This document shows, piece after piece, positions 11,401 to 24,582 of a stretch of 64,000 nt of DNA. The notes below the pieces were generated by a model. That model did no database searches. It had not been told where the DNA came from and worked only from the letters and a program-made list of their open reading frames with translations. Origin of the DNA: Thozetella sp. PMI_491 (Eukaryota > Ascomycota > Sordariomycetes > Chaetosphaeriales > Chaetosphaeriaceae). Both the position numbers and the translations under genes were made by a program. The stretch is taken from the NCBI GenBank assembly GCA_021432635.1, contig MU270019.1, positions 248,001 through 312,000 of the forward strand, in the 5' to 3' direction. Position 1 is the first letter of the stretch. The number at the start of each line of letters is the position of its first letter.

Positions 11401-14400
11401 AGTCACTACGTCTATAAATAGGAACACTCATCTCTCCTTGTAATTTAACGCTATTTATCGAGCAAGAATATTACCGCCGCACTTCGAGATCAAGGTAAAA
11501 TTAACTCCTTTCGCTAGCTATTCAGTAAGTGTAGACTAATTGCCCATGTGCAATAGTAGCGAACGCAACACAAACCCCACTAAACCGACCCTGAGCACCA
11601 ATCATTGGAATATGGGGGAAGCCGAGAAAAGCGAAGCCAGAAATAAGGAGAGCCAAAATCAGTCTGAAGGAAGCGAGAAAAAAGTCGACACCGAGAAGGC
11701 TGCGTCGGACCATGGTCCCATATGGTCCCACCATGTACAAGACGCTAAACACGTTATGGCTACAGTCATGGAGTGGACCCCAGTGATGCGTCGACGCCCA
11801 ATTCAAAAAAAATCATTTGCAGGAGTGACAAGAGAGACGGAGGATAAGAGTTAGTTACTGAGTCGTGGCATAGTATATTGGTCCTGCAGGCAACGCACGA
11901 GACCAGCCCACGAGTTGCGCCAATAGGACAAGTTCTTCGCCAGACTATAGCCATGAAACTTCACAACAAAGCGATGAGAGTTTCTTCAAGCTGCGTTCAT
12001 TGTGAGTAGATAAGACTGCCTATATATAATGACAACATTACTCGGCACTACTGCCTCCCGCTTAATTAATTACGCCATTAACCCCAAAACTTAAAATCTA
12101 CATTCTTAACATATAGTAGATAAGTATCATATGCCAGAGATGGCAAAGGGGAAAGGAAACAGGTGCGCTGCCAAATACTTTCCCTTTCTCTCTATTTGAA
12201 AAAAGTCACTGTAGCCCTTATACCTCTACCAGTGTTATTAATAAAAAGAATTAGACACAGTAAGAACACTATAATAACTCTAAAGCCAAGCTAGGTATAT
12301 TATAAAATAGACCTCTATTTCTTTCTTAAACAATAGATATTATCAATCAATAAAGCCTATAAGGCTAGGAATAGCCCATTAAGCTCATCAAAAAAGTAAC
12401 TAGTAAATATTCCAAGATTTTTAATTAATTTAAGTTGTTTTCCTACTCTTATAAAGTAGTCCAGAAAAAATATTCCAACAAGTACTAAGGGCAGCTAGGG
12501 ACTGGTGATATAGGACTGATACCTAAATTAAAAGCTCTAAGCTAAACAGAGAATAAAAGTAACAGCTAAGCATTTGTAGTTATAGTTAAGGAAGACAGGC
12601 TAGCGCTTCAATAAATACCAATAGGTCTTAGAAAAAAAGTGCTACCAGCTAGAAAATAAAGTAAGATAGATCTAACAATGGTCTAGCAATGCAGAACAAA
12701 GACCCTAATGGTCAGGAGGTGCTTGGAATTGTTGCCAATGAAATAGGTCTTGACACTAAAAGGGAGAAAACGTTGGAGCAAAAGCAAGACAGGAGGATCG
12801 TCTATGAGACACTTTTTGCCTAAAGCAGGCTTGGCACTGTGATATGCCTTGGATTCATTCACGCCGCAATCCTTCTTTCCTTCCTGAACTGGTACGGCGA
12901 CAAGCAGGCTACTTCAAGAGATATGAGTTTCACCCAACGATTTCAGTTTGCTGCCTAACCTCTTCCATAGACGCGAGCAATCCAGTACTTTCGTTGACCG
13001 CGCTAAAGAATAAAGCGGGCATTGACAGGAGTTTAGCGGCAAACCCCTTGCCAAACACCCGGCCATTAACCAGTGGCGGCGAGGGCAAGTTGTGGGGCAC
13101 TACAGGTAGACCGCTATATGGGCCTTATTCCTGATTTGAACTCAGCATGTGAACGTTGCGCTGGTCTAATCGTCGAGATGAATCTGACGTGCATCATCAT
13201 GTATGAGTGGCGTGGTGGTATGATCCATAATTTGCATACTCTTTAGCCACCTTTCGTTCGCATAATCTTCTGCAGAAGGCTTAGACAATAAGATTCTCAC
13301 GAATGAGGCTGTCCCGTAGCATACAGAGTCATTCAAGCAACGAGCTTCGGGATTTTCTATCGGGTATTGTTCTTTTATCTACAATAGCACAGTTGAGTTC
13401 ATACAAGGGAAATGCTAGTAATAGAAAATGGAAACCCGCTACCGCAGGAGTCTCCGTTATTATACCATATTATTGCCACCACGCTGATCAGGTGACGCTG
13501 GTCACCCGCCCGTGTTCGTCATGTCGTTGCGTCGGAATTCTCGTGAGTCATCTCAACAATGTCTGTGTCATGTTGCAGGGCAACCAGTTGTGATACTTTC
13601 TTGGCTATGTCGTGGCCAGGCCCCTGGCGGCTTTAAGACTGACGAAACCACCGCTTGTGACTGCCGGTCGAAATTAAATGCTGGATCTTACTCGGATTCT
13701 TCATGGGCGTCAAGGTGAACACGTCGGCCAGATTGATACCATCGAGGTCTGGCGGGTCTCAGGGCCTTCCAGCTGTTGAGTGGTATTGTATTTCTACCCC
13801 TGTTGATGAAAATCGCTTCGGTATTTGTCATGATATCAGCATTGAACCGGGAATTCATTGCCTCATGACTTTGGAAGCCCAGCCCAGCCTCATCCGGCTC
13901 GGTCTTGCCAGGTGAGTGTAATATTCCACATGGAACTGGTGAGATACTAAAATCTTTCTCGTTTATGGTAATTTGGCAATGCTCACACAAGCACCAGAGT
14001 CGTGTCGCACAAGAAACACCTCCAGCACCCCCGTTGATGACGACAGCATGAAACCAATTGCAAGCCAGAGATGCAATTTTCTGACAACTCGCCGCGAGGT
14101 AGAAATGCTGAATACGTCGAAATCATATATGCTATTGATATTACCGCTGAAATTCTGTGTCTGAAGGCCGCTCTATGCAGCACATATGAAGACACTGTAT
14201 GGGAAGACGGCTTCCTGCCGGCTGGTTGTAGTTTATGATTATAGTAGCAATTCACCATTTCCTTGCGAATTTGGTTAATTTTAGATCGTATTGACCTAGC
14301 TACATGTTGTATATGGCGCAAAGAAGCGTTCGTGGTGAAAAATGTCTCGTCGACCAAGAGAGCATCTTAGAATGGTGACGAAGTATTTGTAACGTATCAC

Positions 14401-17400
14401 AGTTCGCATACCCAGCCATCAGTAGAGTCCCATTTCGACATGCTCAGGTCTCCCTGCCTATAAGCGTAGTGGTAATTGATAGCTCCACGCTTGGTTGAGT
14501 GGTAGAGGCAAAAGAAGGAGTAATCAATAATCTGACACTAGAAAATTCTGCGTAAAGTATATTTTAATTTAGCTTCCCAATTGAAGTTTCTTGCCCTTGA
14601 AGCATCATCGAGTACCCCCAAGGCCATTTGGAAAAGAGATCCCACTGTGATTGTGAGCAAATAAGCTCCGCATCTCGCAGCTATCGGTTGCAGGTTCTAC
14701 TACGATTCTCTTTGAATTTGATACTGTGTTAGACGATTACTTTGTACGTCTTGATTCCATCTCTTTTCTTGACTATGCGGTGTGCCGTGTTCCTTGGTGC
14801 AAGCCGGTGTGACATTAGCACACCGCGGCGACGGACGGCGAAGCAATTACAACTTTGGTTGAGCCAACTGCCGTGTGAGGAGATATGACGTCAAATTTTC
14901 CTGTCCCAGCCAATATCGAGGGTGAATAATGGCGGAATATCAAGACCGAATGTATCAGGCGACGCGTTTCTTCAACGATTCCCATGTCTATTGTCTCGAA
15001 ATTGAGCCAACTTAACAATACGGCACGCAAGGACTAACTCATTATCAGGAAACAAGTGAGACTGCCTTCTCCCCCGGTCATCACGCCATCGTAACCAAGG
15101 CCCCTTGGCAGGATCTAGACGAGTAAGGATAGCTGTACTCAAGCAGGCTGAGGCCTAACGTGTTGTGTTACCCTCGAAGCCGAGTTACATCGCTTAGAAT
15201 CCGGGAACGGCCGTCGAGAGACCTAATTAACCGGCCACATCAAAATATTGTCCGTAGGAAGTCGGGTGACGTGATGTGACCGGTTATCCGCTACGCACAG
15301 AGCGCCTCGCTGACACCATCAGCTAAGACGGTTCATTTTGACGATTCTCAGCTAGAGCAAGTATACCACTTCTTCGGTATTGACCAACCCCAGTCTATCA
15401 GCTCATCCAGTAGGATTGGTGATGAACTGGACGAGCATGGTGTCAAGCCACAGCCTCATCTACCGTCAATATCAATGTATGACCTGGCCATAAGGCTTCC
15501 CAACTTCCCCGTCGAGAATAGTGTCAGGAGGATGCAGCCGGTGGGGCCTTGTGGCACATGGTTGTCTCGTGATTAGACTTTGCTGTACGGCTCGGTTGCT
15601 GTTTCTAATTTAATCTACTAGTAGCGTGTCATCTATCGCTTTACGCTTGATGCGTGGGGAACAATATCTAACACGGAAGCATTCTATAATGCAACATAAG
15701 CGGTGAAACAAGCTTATCAAACCTCCCTATTTGATCCTCTCTCTCCTTTGTAAATAGCTTAATAAAACTCCTGTAACTTTGCCCAGTCATCGAACCCGAT
15801 TGCAAACAGTCGCGTAATTACATACATGTCCAGACTGTAAAGTAAAGCTAGTGGTGGAATGAGGGTGGGCTGAGTAGACGGCCGCTTTTTTTTTTTTTTT
15901 TTTTTTTTTTTCATCTCTCCGGTATTTCCCCATTGGCTCTCAGAAGGAGGTGTGGAGTGTAGTTCGGTCATTTGCTGCAGTTGTGGCGGTAAAAGCGAGG
16001 CTGGGCCGAAGAGAGTTCTGAAATGCTTAGTATCCTGTATCGTCTTATACGTAGCTGTTTATCGGTGCAGACACTTGGTGACGTGATCAGGCATGCGTGG
16101 CTAGCGCTCTGGCAAGGGTTGTTCTATAGTTTGGTCCTGACTATTGTACGAATTTTGGTTAGGATAGTTAGACCGAGATTTATTGGCGGAACCAGCTAAT
16201 GGGAATGCTTTTAAATCTACCGAGTGTGGCAGTGGATCTACCCTCGAACTTTAGATTAGCCATGCATGAATAATGGCAGGATAGGTGGTAAGAGAGCAGG
16301 GTAAGCTGCGCCGCAATACCGCTATTCTCAAGCTGAAACTACATTTTGCCTCCTATGCACGATCATGCTTTCTAGAGCCATAGAACCGGCACGGTAGTTG
16401 CCCTGGCTGGACAGACTTTTAGCTAGTCGCGCAATGGACTAAACATTTATGTTCATGCTGTTAGCTGTGTTGGAAGGTCTCATCGAAAGTGGCACGGTAT
16501 AACAAACGCCAACTATCAGGGTCTATTTCTAGGCTCCAACAGCCTGGCCCATCAGGGCGGCCTTGCAGGTTTATGCTGCACCCATGTCGCAATAGTCTCG
16601 TACGACACAGAGATTCTGGTTCAGACAGATCATTAGGTGATAAAACAAGCTCCCGGTCAATAAAATTAGCTATTACCGCTCCAGTACCGTCTACCGAGCT
16701 CAAACCTGAAATGCCTATGCACTTCACAAGATCATGTAACTATCACGTCAGCATCTTTCCCAGCTATTGTTGCCCGAGGGACTTGCGTGCAGGCCCCTGT
16801 CGTATCATCACGCAACTTCAGTTGTTAGCCGATGACGGGAAGGCGATAGACCGTGGCTTGGGAACAGTTGAGCATAGCCTGTTGGCTTGACAAGGAAAGA
16901 GCACCAAAACAACCCACAAATTATTGGGAGGAGGCTGCGAAGGACAGACATAATTTACCGAAGTATAAATAACTAACTGAAGAGCCTATCGGCATTCCCA
17001 TACGAACTGTGAGGACCTCTTGTCGTGTTCACCGTATCCACGAAGGGGACGTCACTAGTCGCCTTGATCGTATTGACTGCCCAGGCCGACATTCTGATCA
17101 GGCAATTCAAGGCTAATTTATAAGTAGTAAATACCAGCGACTGGTGGAGTGTGTTTTTTGCCGAGACTTTCACAGCTGAGTCCGGTGCTAATCATTGCCC
17201 TGAAGTGGGATTCAACCCACGAATGTCGCTATAATGAAGGCACTTCAGCCGGATACTTAAACCCTTGTCTCGTGATAGCGCAGCCTCGTGATACCGCGCC
17301 TCACACCGAGATGCGCTGATTAGCCTGTGACTACCTCAAAGCTGGTTGCCGATCCAAAGCCGACCAATTCTATACTAGATAATCACGCGGTCGGTGGGGT

Positions 17401-17593
17401 TACGCTCTCATGATCTCGCGAACCCTCACACTTTGACAACTTGATCGACTGACTAGCCCGACATCGGGCGAATATTTGGAAACCGTTAAACCCCAATGGC
17501 TAAACAAATCATATGATTTTGCACGATCAGGCTGTCTCCCGCCATGATAGGTTTTAGAGCTGGCACACTGCTCATGTGTATAAATTAAGGGCA
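8478..17593. other. Nine-kilobase gene-poor region
   Basis: No ORF here shows a recognisable domain or a convincing exon chain. The longest frames (about 100-125 codons near 11.5, 13.7 and 14.1 kb) look like chance. AT-rich islands occur at roughly 9.0-9.6, 10.4-11.0 and 12.0-12.7 kb. A run of 26 T lies at 15886-15911. The texture suggests decayed repeats, but no transposon protein could be recognised. Confidence 0.5.
15886..15911. repeat. 26-nt poly-T tract
   Basis: Uninterrupted run of T. On the minus strand it would be a poly-A tail, so it may mark the 3' end of an old retroposed copy reading leftward. No coding remnant was recognised next to it. Confidence 0.7.
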
Positions 17594-18438
17594 ATGAATG
17601 CTCCAAAACGGGGAAAGTTGTATATAGCCAAAAATCCCAACAAAAGGACTAGCCTATTCCAAGATATCGTCCTCTCACTAGCAGATTCTAAGATGGGAAA
17701 TAAAGAGGACACCAAAAAGATCCTGAACAACTCTCTGCAGGTTCTTGGAACCCTGTTGCAATGGGCAATGGCGCTGGCTGTTGATAATCCCGGAACCACG
17801 GCCGGGGTAAGTGCTGGTTTCTTAGACCCTTGTTCTAAAAGCTGACAGGATTGATTTTCCACCAGAATCCAAACCATCGCAGCGGATCAGACGATGATGA
17901 GTACGAGCAGCTGCAGGCAGCTCTCTACAACAGCACGAAGCAAGCGTTTGCGAATCATTTCAGTTATACCTTCAATGGTGCTCATACCATCCCGCCTGAC
18001 TGGATAAAGTCTGCCGGTCACCGCGAGGCGCGAGATGATTTCGTCAATGTGGATATCAACAAGAGGCAGCTAATTGATGACTACATCAACAACAATGTTT
18101 GCCAACAAGCACCAGACTTCTGCCGTGATGAGGTGGCCAACGACCTCATCGCTCTCTTGGGTACACTCCTAGAGACCCTTCCTGATCAAGGATTTACATC
18201 CACCATGTTTACTAAGGTATATAATGATGTCGAGGCCGAAAGCGACAAGGCAACCAAGCTGGACGCTTGTTTTGTCTATAGCCAGTCAGATATCATTACA
18301 GACGGGAAAAAGACGAAGTATCTATTCATGTACTTCTGTGGTATATATTACCCCTCTGGCCAGTGGTTGAATGGCATGGGCCCGATTGTCCCTCAGACCA
18401 TCCGCAACCGCATCTTCTTGGCACGCAAACGAGTTTGA
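17594..18438 (+). CDS. Hypothetical two-exon protein
   Basis: 261-residue protein from two exons, 17594-17806 and 17866-18438. The intron (17807-17865) has a perfect GTAAGT donor, a GCTGAC branch and a CCACCAG acceptor, and both exons join in frame, which supports a real gene. I do not recognise the family. There is no clear signal peptide. The N-terminus is basic (APKRGKLYIAKNPNKR), followed by a short hydrophobic segment LGTLLQWAMALAV. The second exon is mixed acidic/aromatic with a few cysteines (VCQQAPDFC, LDACF, YFCGIYYPSG). It stands alone in a gene-poor stretch, so it may be a lineage-specific gene. Confidence 0.55.
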
Positions 18439-19279
18439 CGCAAGTATTGGTATTATTTTGCCTCTTATGGAGCACTGGACTTTTAGTTTTGCACCCTGTT
18501 ATGTATCGTCTCCTTTCTCGAAGATGATTTTTAAGAAGCCTGGGATATTGTTCTATCAGAATGAACCTAATTAAATTTTAGCCAGGAGCTCTTAACTGCA
18601 TCTTGATATTGCGGATCCGTAGCTGAAATCCAATTAAGTGTTGGCCTCTGCTGGTAGGGGCGATCGACGCCCGATACATGGTCTAGCGACAAGAAAGTCC
18701 TAGTAGTCACATCAGCCAACGTGTTTCATCGGTCTGTTCTACCACGCCCGCTGTTCGGCTGTCTGTTCACGTCCTCCTCTTGCCACAAACACGTTATGCC
18801 CTTAACTTTTGGGGGGCGTTGCCTAGTCTATTGTACCCATATTTAAGATTCTTTCAGTCCGTCCATCCACGACAAACTCCCATCCTTCAGGCAAAGTTGA
18901 TACGACCATCCAAAATGTATCGCGCAAAGAATTAAGAACCTGACTAGTCAGTGTTTAACTTTCTCGCTTGTCTTGAGTACTGACTTCAGTCCAGTAGAGC
19001 CACACTACCCGCTGTCCGTTCTAAATGTTGTGCTGCTTAGGGCAAAGAAGTTTGGGTCATCCCTGGCCGCTAGGAAATCCAGGAGTTGCCGCAGCGACTC
19101 ACGCGCAAACAGACGGAAAAGGCCAGGCATAAAGAAGGGAACTACGACGCATTGGATACTGCTCTCTTGGGGACGAAAAGGCAGCTTGGAGGCGGCGCGT
19201 GAGCGGGTGCCGCCATCAGAGCCTTAGCAAGCCAAAATGGCGCTGGCAACGCTGCAGAAGCTAGTCAGCGACTAAACGA
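18439..19279. other. Intergenic, no supported gene
   Basis: Short ORFs only, none with a recognisable domain. The right end may already belong to the decayed LINE described next. Confidence 0.5.
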
Positions 19280-19624
19280 AAGTCACCAAGGCTCTACTCG
19301 AAAGCAAAAAAAAAAAAAGAACTGGCTTAGGAGCTCGTCAAGATCAAGGAGGATTTGAGCACTGTTAAGGGAGAATTGCAAGCGACCAATGAAGAGCTGC
19401 AACCGGCCAAGGAGCAGCTGGGAGACATGGTGGCCCTTACCAACAACCACAGCAGCCCAAACCCATTGTACGCTGACGTTGCGCGCACCCCTCCAGGAAG
19501 TGTGCCCAGCAACGTGCGTACCCTATCGTCCTGGAATACGATCCAGTCCCACGTCACCGAGACGATTTACTGCACCATCGACATCCACCAGGGTATAGCC
19601 AAAGCTATCACAAGCTCGCTATAG
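19280..19624 (+). pseudogene. Relic of a Tad-type LINE ORF1 (gag-like)
   Basis: The frame encodes a coiled-coil-like stretch (LQATNEELQPAKEQLGDM) and then YADVARTPPGSVPSNVRTLS and TIYCTIDIHQG. From memory this closely resembles the N-terminal region of ORF1 of Tad-like non-LTR retrotransposons of ascomycetes, where SYADVART, PSN and LYCTID motifs recur. It ends at a stop after about 89 codons, no zinc knuckles or reverse transcriptase follow, and the upstream frame is interrupted. A 13-A run lies just before it (about 19306-19318). This is a short, broken copy rather than an active element. Confidence 0.6.
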
Positions 19625-20549
19625 TATGACTAAGCCTTACTGTGACTATTATAGTGGCTCTTGCTAACTTTTCTAGGAGTTGTATGTAACGGTAAGCTGC
19701 CTTCTAAGCTGTATATAACTAGATGTTAATTGTGGCTCGTCAGCCCTGATGAGCTCTATATGTGAAGAGAGCAGGTCTAGGATACGGCTCTGCTAGCCCC
19801 AAGTGGCTGTATCTATCAACGATTAATTGTGATTATTACTGAATTTTTACTGTGCTTATAATTGGGTATAGTATCTACTGTATAGATTGTCGGCTTTTCA
19901 TTTTTTATGTCTGCGCAGTCTCAACAGCCCAACTTTTGAGGCTTGCTAAAGATACACTACCTTGCATATATATATATTATTTGTTAATACTTTGAGCATG
20001 GCCCCTGTGCTCTGTTTATTACCACGTTTATTGCCCATGTATAACTCTAACCCTTACAGGAGAACCCTAACCCTTACGGTGGACGCGGCTAGGCATCAGT
20101 GGTCCAGCTGGTTAGGGGCTGATTTAGCGTGTGGATCAGGATCAGCCACCTACCCCGATATATAAGCTAGGTAGGTGGGCAGCAATCCTAGGATTGATCT
20201 CTGCACTGGGATCTCGCTGAGAAGTCGAGACTGAGACTAAGTGACTGTGCTAAGAGTACTGTCACATATGATCGGAACCCAAGCGAATAGATTAAATGTG
20301 GGGGCGACTCAGCAATACGTAGTATAGGGCCAAAGTCGGTCACGGCCCGGGGCCAGATATGTGGAGCCGATAGAGACTGCATCGGCCCGCGTACTCCCCG
20401 CCGTTCGGTGGGTAGCCGATCTCAAAAGAGCAGATCTGCTGCATATGCCTAGATAAACAATAATCGAGCAAGTTAGAGGTGTATTTTTCGTATTACCACT
20501 CATAATAGCCGCCTAGAAGTCACCGCCAAAGCATCATCGACAGATCAAC
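19625..20549. other. Intergenic with telomere-like repeat
   Basis: No supported gene. Contains the telomere-like sequence at 20046-20077 and is otherwise featureless; it may include further decayed LINE sequence. Confidence 0.5.
20046..20077. repeat. Short interstitial telomere-like repeat
   Basis: The 11-mer CTAACCCTTAC occurs twice (20047-20057 and 20067-20077). The second copy sits in AACCCTAACCCTTACGG, which holds almost two CCCTAA telomere units. It lies about 450 bases downstream of the LINE relic. Confidence 0.55.
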
Positions 20550-21970
20550 ATGGAGGCACTTTTCCAAAAGATAAGAGAGAACACTGTGGCGTTCAACCTT
20601 GGCGACGAAGAGGCGAGGCTCCTGCCTACTATTCACCGACGGTTGGCCACTAACGCATACCGCAGACCTGGAGAGAACTATACGAACCTCTATACAAGAC
20701 TCCTAGCGCTGGAATTGCCGTGGTCAGAGATGAGCGCTATGGAGCCGCGGAGAGGAACCATCTGGACGTTTTCTTCGACAAAGACAACCAGGAATCGGGA
20801 AAGCCGGTGCTAGCCTTCCTACATGGAGGCGGGTTCTTTTCCGGAGACAAGGCGTGGAGCGACAAGGTAGCCGAATTCCGCGCCCTGTCACCTGAACTCT
20901 ATTGAGTTGAACACAAACACTGACGCTCGACTAGTGCTGGGGCAACATCGGCAACTACTTCGCCGAACATGGAATGGTCGTTGTTCTAGTAAATCATCAG
21001 CTCGTTCCGCACGTTCAATACCCTGGCGGCGCCGATGACGTCCAGCTTGCCCGCGAATGGATTTACAACAACATCAGCGCCGACAAATTCGGCCGAGGAT
21101 CCCCTGACAAGGTCATCCTCTTCGGCCATTCCTCAGGCGGTGCTCACATTGCGGCGAACCTCTACGCAGCAGGTAGGACGAACCTTACTACCAATTACAG
21201 CTTTCAAATCGCACTTGAGAGGGCGAGTCATTGACGTGTTTGTAGGAGACCTCCAGAGACAGTTGAAGGGTTCGGCGCTATTCCCACCCGTGGCCGGCGT
21301 CATCTATCTCAGTGTACCTTTCTGGTATGACCGCACGCGGCCGATTCGACAGAAGATAATTCGCCAGTACTATGGTTCTGATGCCGAAGAAGTTTGGGGA
21401 GTAAGTGACGCACTTCCAACCCTCTGGGCCGTAGGGAAACAAAAAATAGCTAACGTCTTGCCTGATTAGCCTGTCTCCGCCCTTGGTCTCTTCCAGCGGC
21501 TTCCTGATGACTCACCCCTGCTGTAAGTTGTTTAGATGGCACATTAAAAAATTAAGACCTAACAGATAGGGAAGAGACTCAGATCTTGTGCCAGTTTACA
21601 TCGGCACAGTAAAGTGGGAGGTGTACGTGGTCCCCACCGTTGCTGCCATGTAGCAACCACTAACTACCAAATGATTTAGCAAGGAGGCTGCTGATGCTCA
21701 GGTCGCCTTTTTTAATGCATACAGGGAACGTAGTAGGCCCAGCGGCACGCTACCGTTTCTTCACGTATTGGATAAACACAATCACCTTAGGTAAGGCGCT
21801 TGTATTTCGCGATTGCATCTTGGACTCACACGCGACGCCTTAGTAACGTGCTGTCCATTGGAACCGATGACACGGCGCAAGGAGAGCGCCTCTTAGGGTT
21901 CATTTTATCATGCATAGCGCGTCAAAACGCTCGAGGTAAGCACGCGGTTAGTCTGCCTTCTATCTCCTAG
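20550..21970 (+). CDS. Alpha/beta-hydrolase (esterase/lipase), eight exons
   Basis: Serine hydrolase of the HGGG (hormone-sensitive-lipase-like) type, about 327 residues, substrate unknown. Exons: 20550-20641, 20707-20866, 20935-21172, 21246-21400, 21470-21522, 21575-21622, 21680-21790, 21844-21970. Every junction keeps frame. The oxyanion motif HGGGF is at residues 70-74, the nucleophile elbow is GHSSGG with Ser150, and the C-terminal catalytic His is probably in LDKHNHLS. Raw translation looks frame-shifted in several places, but GT..AG introns of 52-73 nt explain all of them, so I call the gene intact. The first intron has a weak donor (GTTGGC). No signal peptide is visible. Its minus-strand neighbour is the Zn2Cys6 regulator, so it might belong to the same regulon. 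Confidence 0.78.
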
Positions 21971-22176
21971 ATACCCTAGTATCTTCGTCAGAAAGTGGTG
22001 CCAGAGTCCGAGTAATTGCTCACTCTAGTCATCACAGCCGAGTTAGGGAATCGGCAAACTAGTAGAGCACATCTATAAAAGCTAGGCTGGCAGCTCTATG
22101 TCAAGGAGGTCAAGAGAAAGATAATTACGACCTTGTGTAGTTCTTAGTCTCGGGCTAGCGAGAGATATGATTGATA

Positions 22177-24582
22177 TTAAATCTCATCGAATATCATTCT
22201 CAGGGGTTCAGTCGGAAATATCCCTTCTCCGAGTATTGGAAAATCCATGTCTCTGCCCCAATCTATCCCCATCACCTCTCCCGGTCCATCGAGGAGGCCT
22301 GTTCCAAGGGGCTGGTCCATATACCAGCCGTTTGCTGTCATCCCATTCTCCATGTTATCGCTGGCATCCTGACAGCCTTGCTCCATCGAGTCTGGCGTCT
22401 CGGATATGCTGTCATGGCTGGTTCGATCATGGGCCTCACCTGCTAGCCGGTCGATCACCAATATCTGGCTAACATACAGACTACTGTCTCTGTGCCGCTC
22501 ACTGGCCATTTGTTGGTAGTGCTTGGCGACAGCGTCCGAAAGGGCAGTAAGCAAGTCGACGTAATGTTCCGCCTGAGGGCATTTGCTCGGATGTGCTAAT
22601 CGCTTTAGTGTTCCGAGAGCCGCTTGGAAGGCGTCGTCAATTTCGAATCTTGGTTCAAACTCAGCAAACTTAGAGAACCCAATGATGAGGGATGCAGTGA
22701 ATATCCAAGCCCTAGTTAGGTTAGCGGTCGGTGGTCAGGCTGCCGGGCCTATGCGAGTACGGGGAGCGGCAAGCTAGACTTACTTCAGGAGGCACATATT
22801 ATCGATAACAATATCCGCTTCCACGGCATCCCTGCATAGCCTCGCCATAAGGATTGCGGCATCGACACAAACGCGAGCCAACTTGGCTGACTCTCTTGTT
22901 CTTGGGTCTTGAGGATGTTCGTGTCTCAACTTCGGCAGCAGGTGGGCTATCAATGCAGGACGAGTGACTAGTATCACAGCGAAGTAGTAATGGCATGCTA
23001 TCCTCAAGTTACCAATTGCCACCTCGTGTTCCGCCGGCGCAAGCGGTGAAAGGACCGAAAACTTGCGCAATCTTGCCGGCAGAGAGTCGCTCCAACGCTG
23101 AAATCTGTTCAAAAACTGTTCCGCAGCGGAAATGCTGATTCCTCTTTTCTCGTCGAGATGCCTTACAACATCCTCCAGGATCGAACAGAGGTGAAAATTT
23201 GCCCTGACGGCGAGATGTCGCGTATTGCTCGTGCGAGTGTACCGGGATGTCTGGCTGTGGCTAAAGGCTAAGGACGCTGGAGGCCGGCAAAGAACGGATG
23301 CGACAACGAGGTCCAGCACGCGAAGGGATTCCCAGGTACGATTCCTGGCCCGTGAGCGTAAGAAGTCAAGAAACCAACAAAGGCGAGAGTGGGCGGTAGG
23401 GTCGAGGTTAAGTCAAAATACACTTACCTGAAGTTTTGCTCATCTATGCTTAGGTGCTGGAATTGCTCCGGGGCATGCAACCCAAGCGCATGGGCCGATC
23501 TAGCCGCAATTCCGATATAGAGGAAGGCTGTGTTGCGCCGGCAAGCTCCGAGAAGGTAGAAGCTCATGAGTAGGAAGACATAGATGACGTCGATATTGAG
23601 ATCCTCGAGCATCCCGCTAAAAGCGAGTTGCTGGCCGCGCTTGAAATACCTCGACCGTTCCGAAGGAGTAGTGTCTGTGTTCCCTACTATGCACTGCGCG
23701 CCAATTGCGAGAATGAGATAGCCAATGCTTGCCTTCAGACTCCCGAGCTTATCTATGTTCTGCACAGCATGAAGCATCTCCTCCTTGGTGTATAAATCTA
23801 TAACTCCTGCGGTCTGGCGAGAATTGTTAGCAGTGCAATTGTTCCCTCGCGCATACACTAGGAGCCGTACTGCGATGGCTGCGTTATTAGCGAGCGTTTT
23901 CTGCTTATTTGAGTCGAGATTTAGCGGGAAGGCGTCTCCATCTTCCGGGATCGCGACCTCAAGGATGACGGATCGGCGGTTGTCTTCGGTGAAGGAGCAC
24001 GGCCCCATCCGCTGTAATAGCACGTGCCTCAAGAATTGAAGAAAGGATACTCCGGCGGAGTGCCCAAAGTAGACTGGCTACATGTATCAGTGTCGTCTGT
24101 ACGTGATCTACAGCAGGGGATGAAGCAGAAGGAGTCCGACATTTCTCTCCCTTGGAGTCCACCATCATCCTCCCCTTAGGGGTCGGTTCCTGCTCGACAT
24201 CTCCAATGGCAACATCACTCCGAATCTCGCCCCAGGGTTCAAGGTTCGTCGTTTGAGATCCGCTGCCGAGCAACGGGGGCAACAGAGAGTCGTTCCCAAC
24301 TCTAGCGTCTTGCACTGGCCGTGGGGTCGATTCTTGCGGTGGTTCTGAAGGGCTCTGCGAGAGAACAATCGAAGGCGAAGGGGGGTTGAAGACGCTTGCC
24401 GAGCTCCGCCGCTGGGGTTGCACGACTACGATGGGGTCGTAGGCGCAAGCTGAGGGGCAGTTCCGCCGGATGCATGAGGTGCAAGGGATGACAGAATCGC
24501 ACCGCTTCTTCGAAAGCTTGCAGGGCCGACAGGCTCGAACTCCTCTCTGGCGATTCTCGGGGGCGACCTTGGCTCGGGGCAT
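22177..24582 (-). CDS. Zn2Cys6 fungal transcription factor
   Basis: Nuclear DNA-binding regulator of about 738 residues. The N-terminal binuclear zinc cluster reads ACRPCKLSKKRC and then PCTSC, with the final Cys in NCPSAC. The middle domain is the fungal-specific transcription-factor domain: FGHSAGVSFLQFLRHVLLQ, then a long helical stretch with LHAPEQFQHLS, NRTWESLRVLDLVV and RHLDEKRGIS. Exons 24112-24582, 23428-24077, 22784-23344 and 22177-22711. Introns 2 and 3 have strong signals. The first intron is uncertain: a 34-nt intron (24078-24111) or one of 67 nt with a GTCGGA donor both restore frame. Start chosen at MPRAKV; five codons further upstream are open. It is divergent from the 2-oxoglutarate oxygenase with a 1-kb spacer and probably controls the adjacent oxygenase-dehydrogenase-permease group. 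Confidence 0.87.

Noticed and set aside
11540-11854. 104-codon charged ORF (Lys/Glu/Ser-rich)
   Set aside because: No domain, no splice structure, overlapping antisense ORF of similar length; too weak to call.
17200-17248. tRNA-like hairpin (T-arm-like stem at 17205-17220 and closing 8-bp stem)
   Set aside because: No D-arm or anticodon arm, and the T-loop lacks the TTC core; treated as chance complementarity.
20642-21843. Esterase gene as a frame-shifted pseudogene
   Set aside because: Seven GT..AG introns of 52-73 nt explain every frame change and restore all catalytic motifs.
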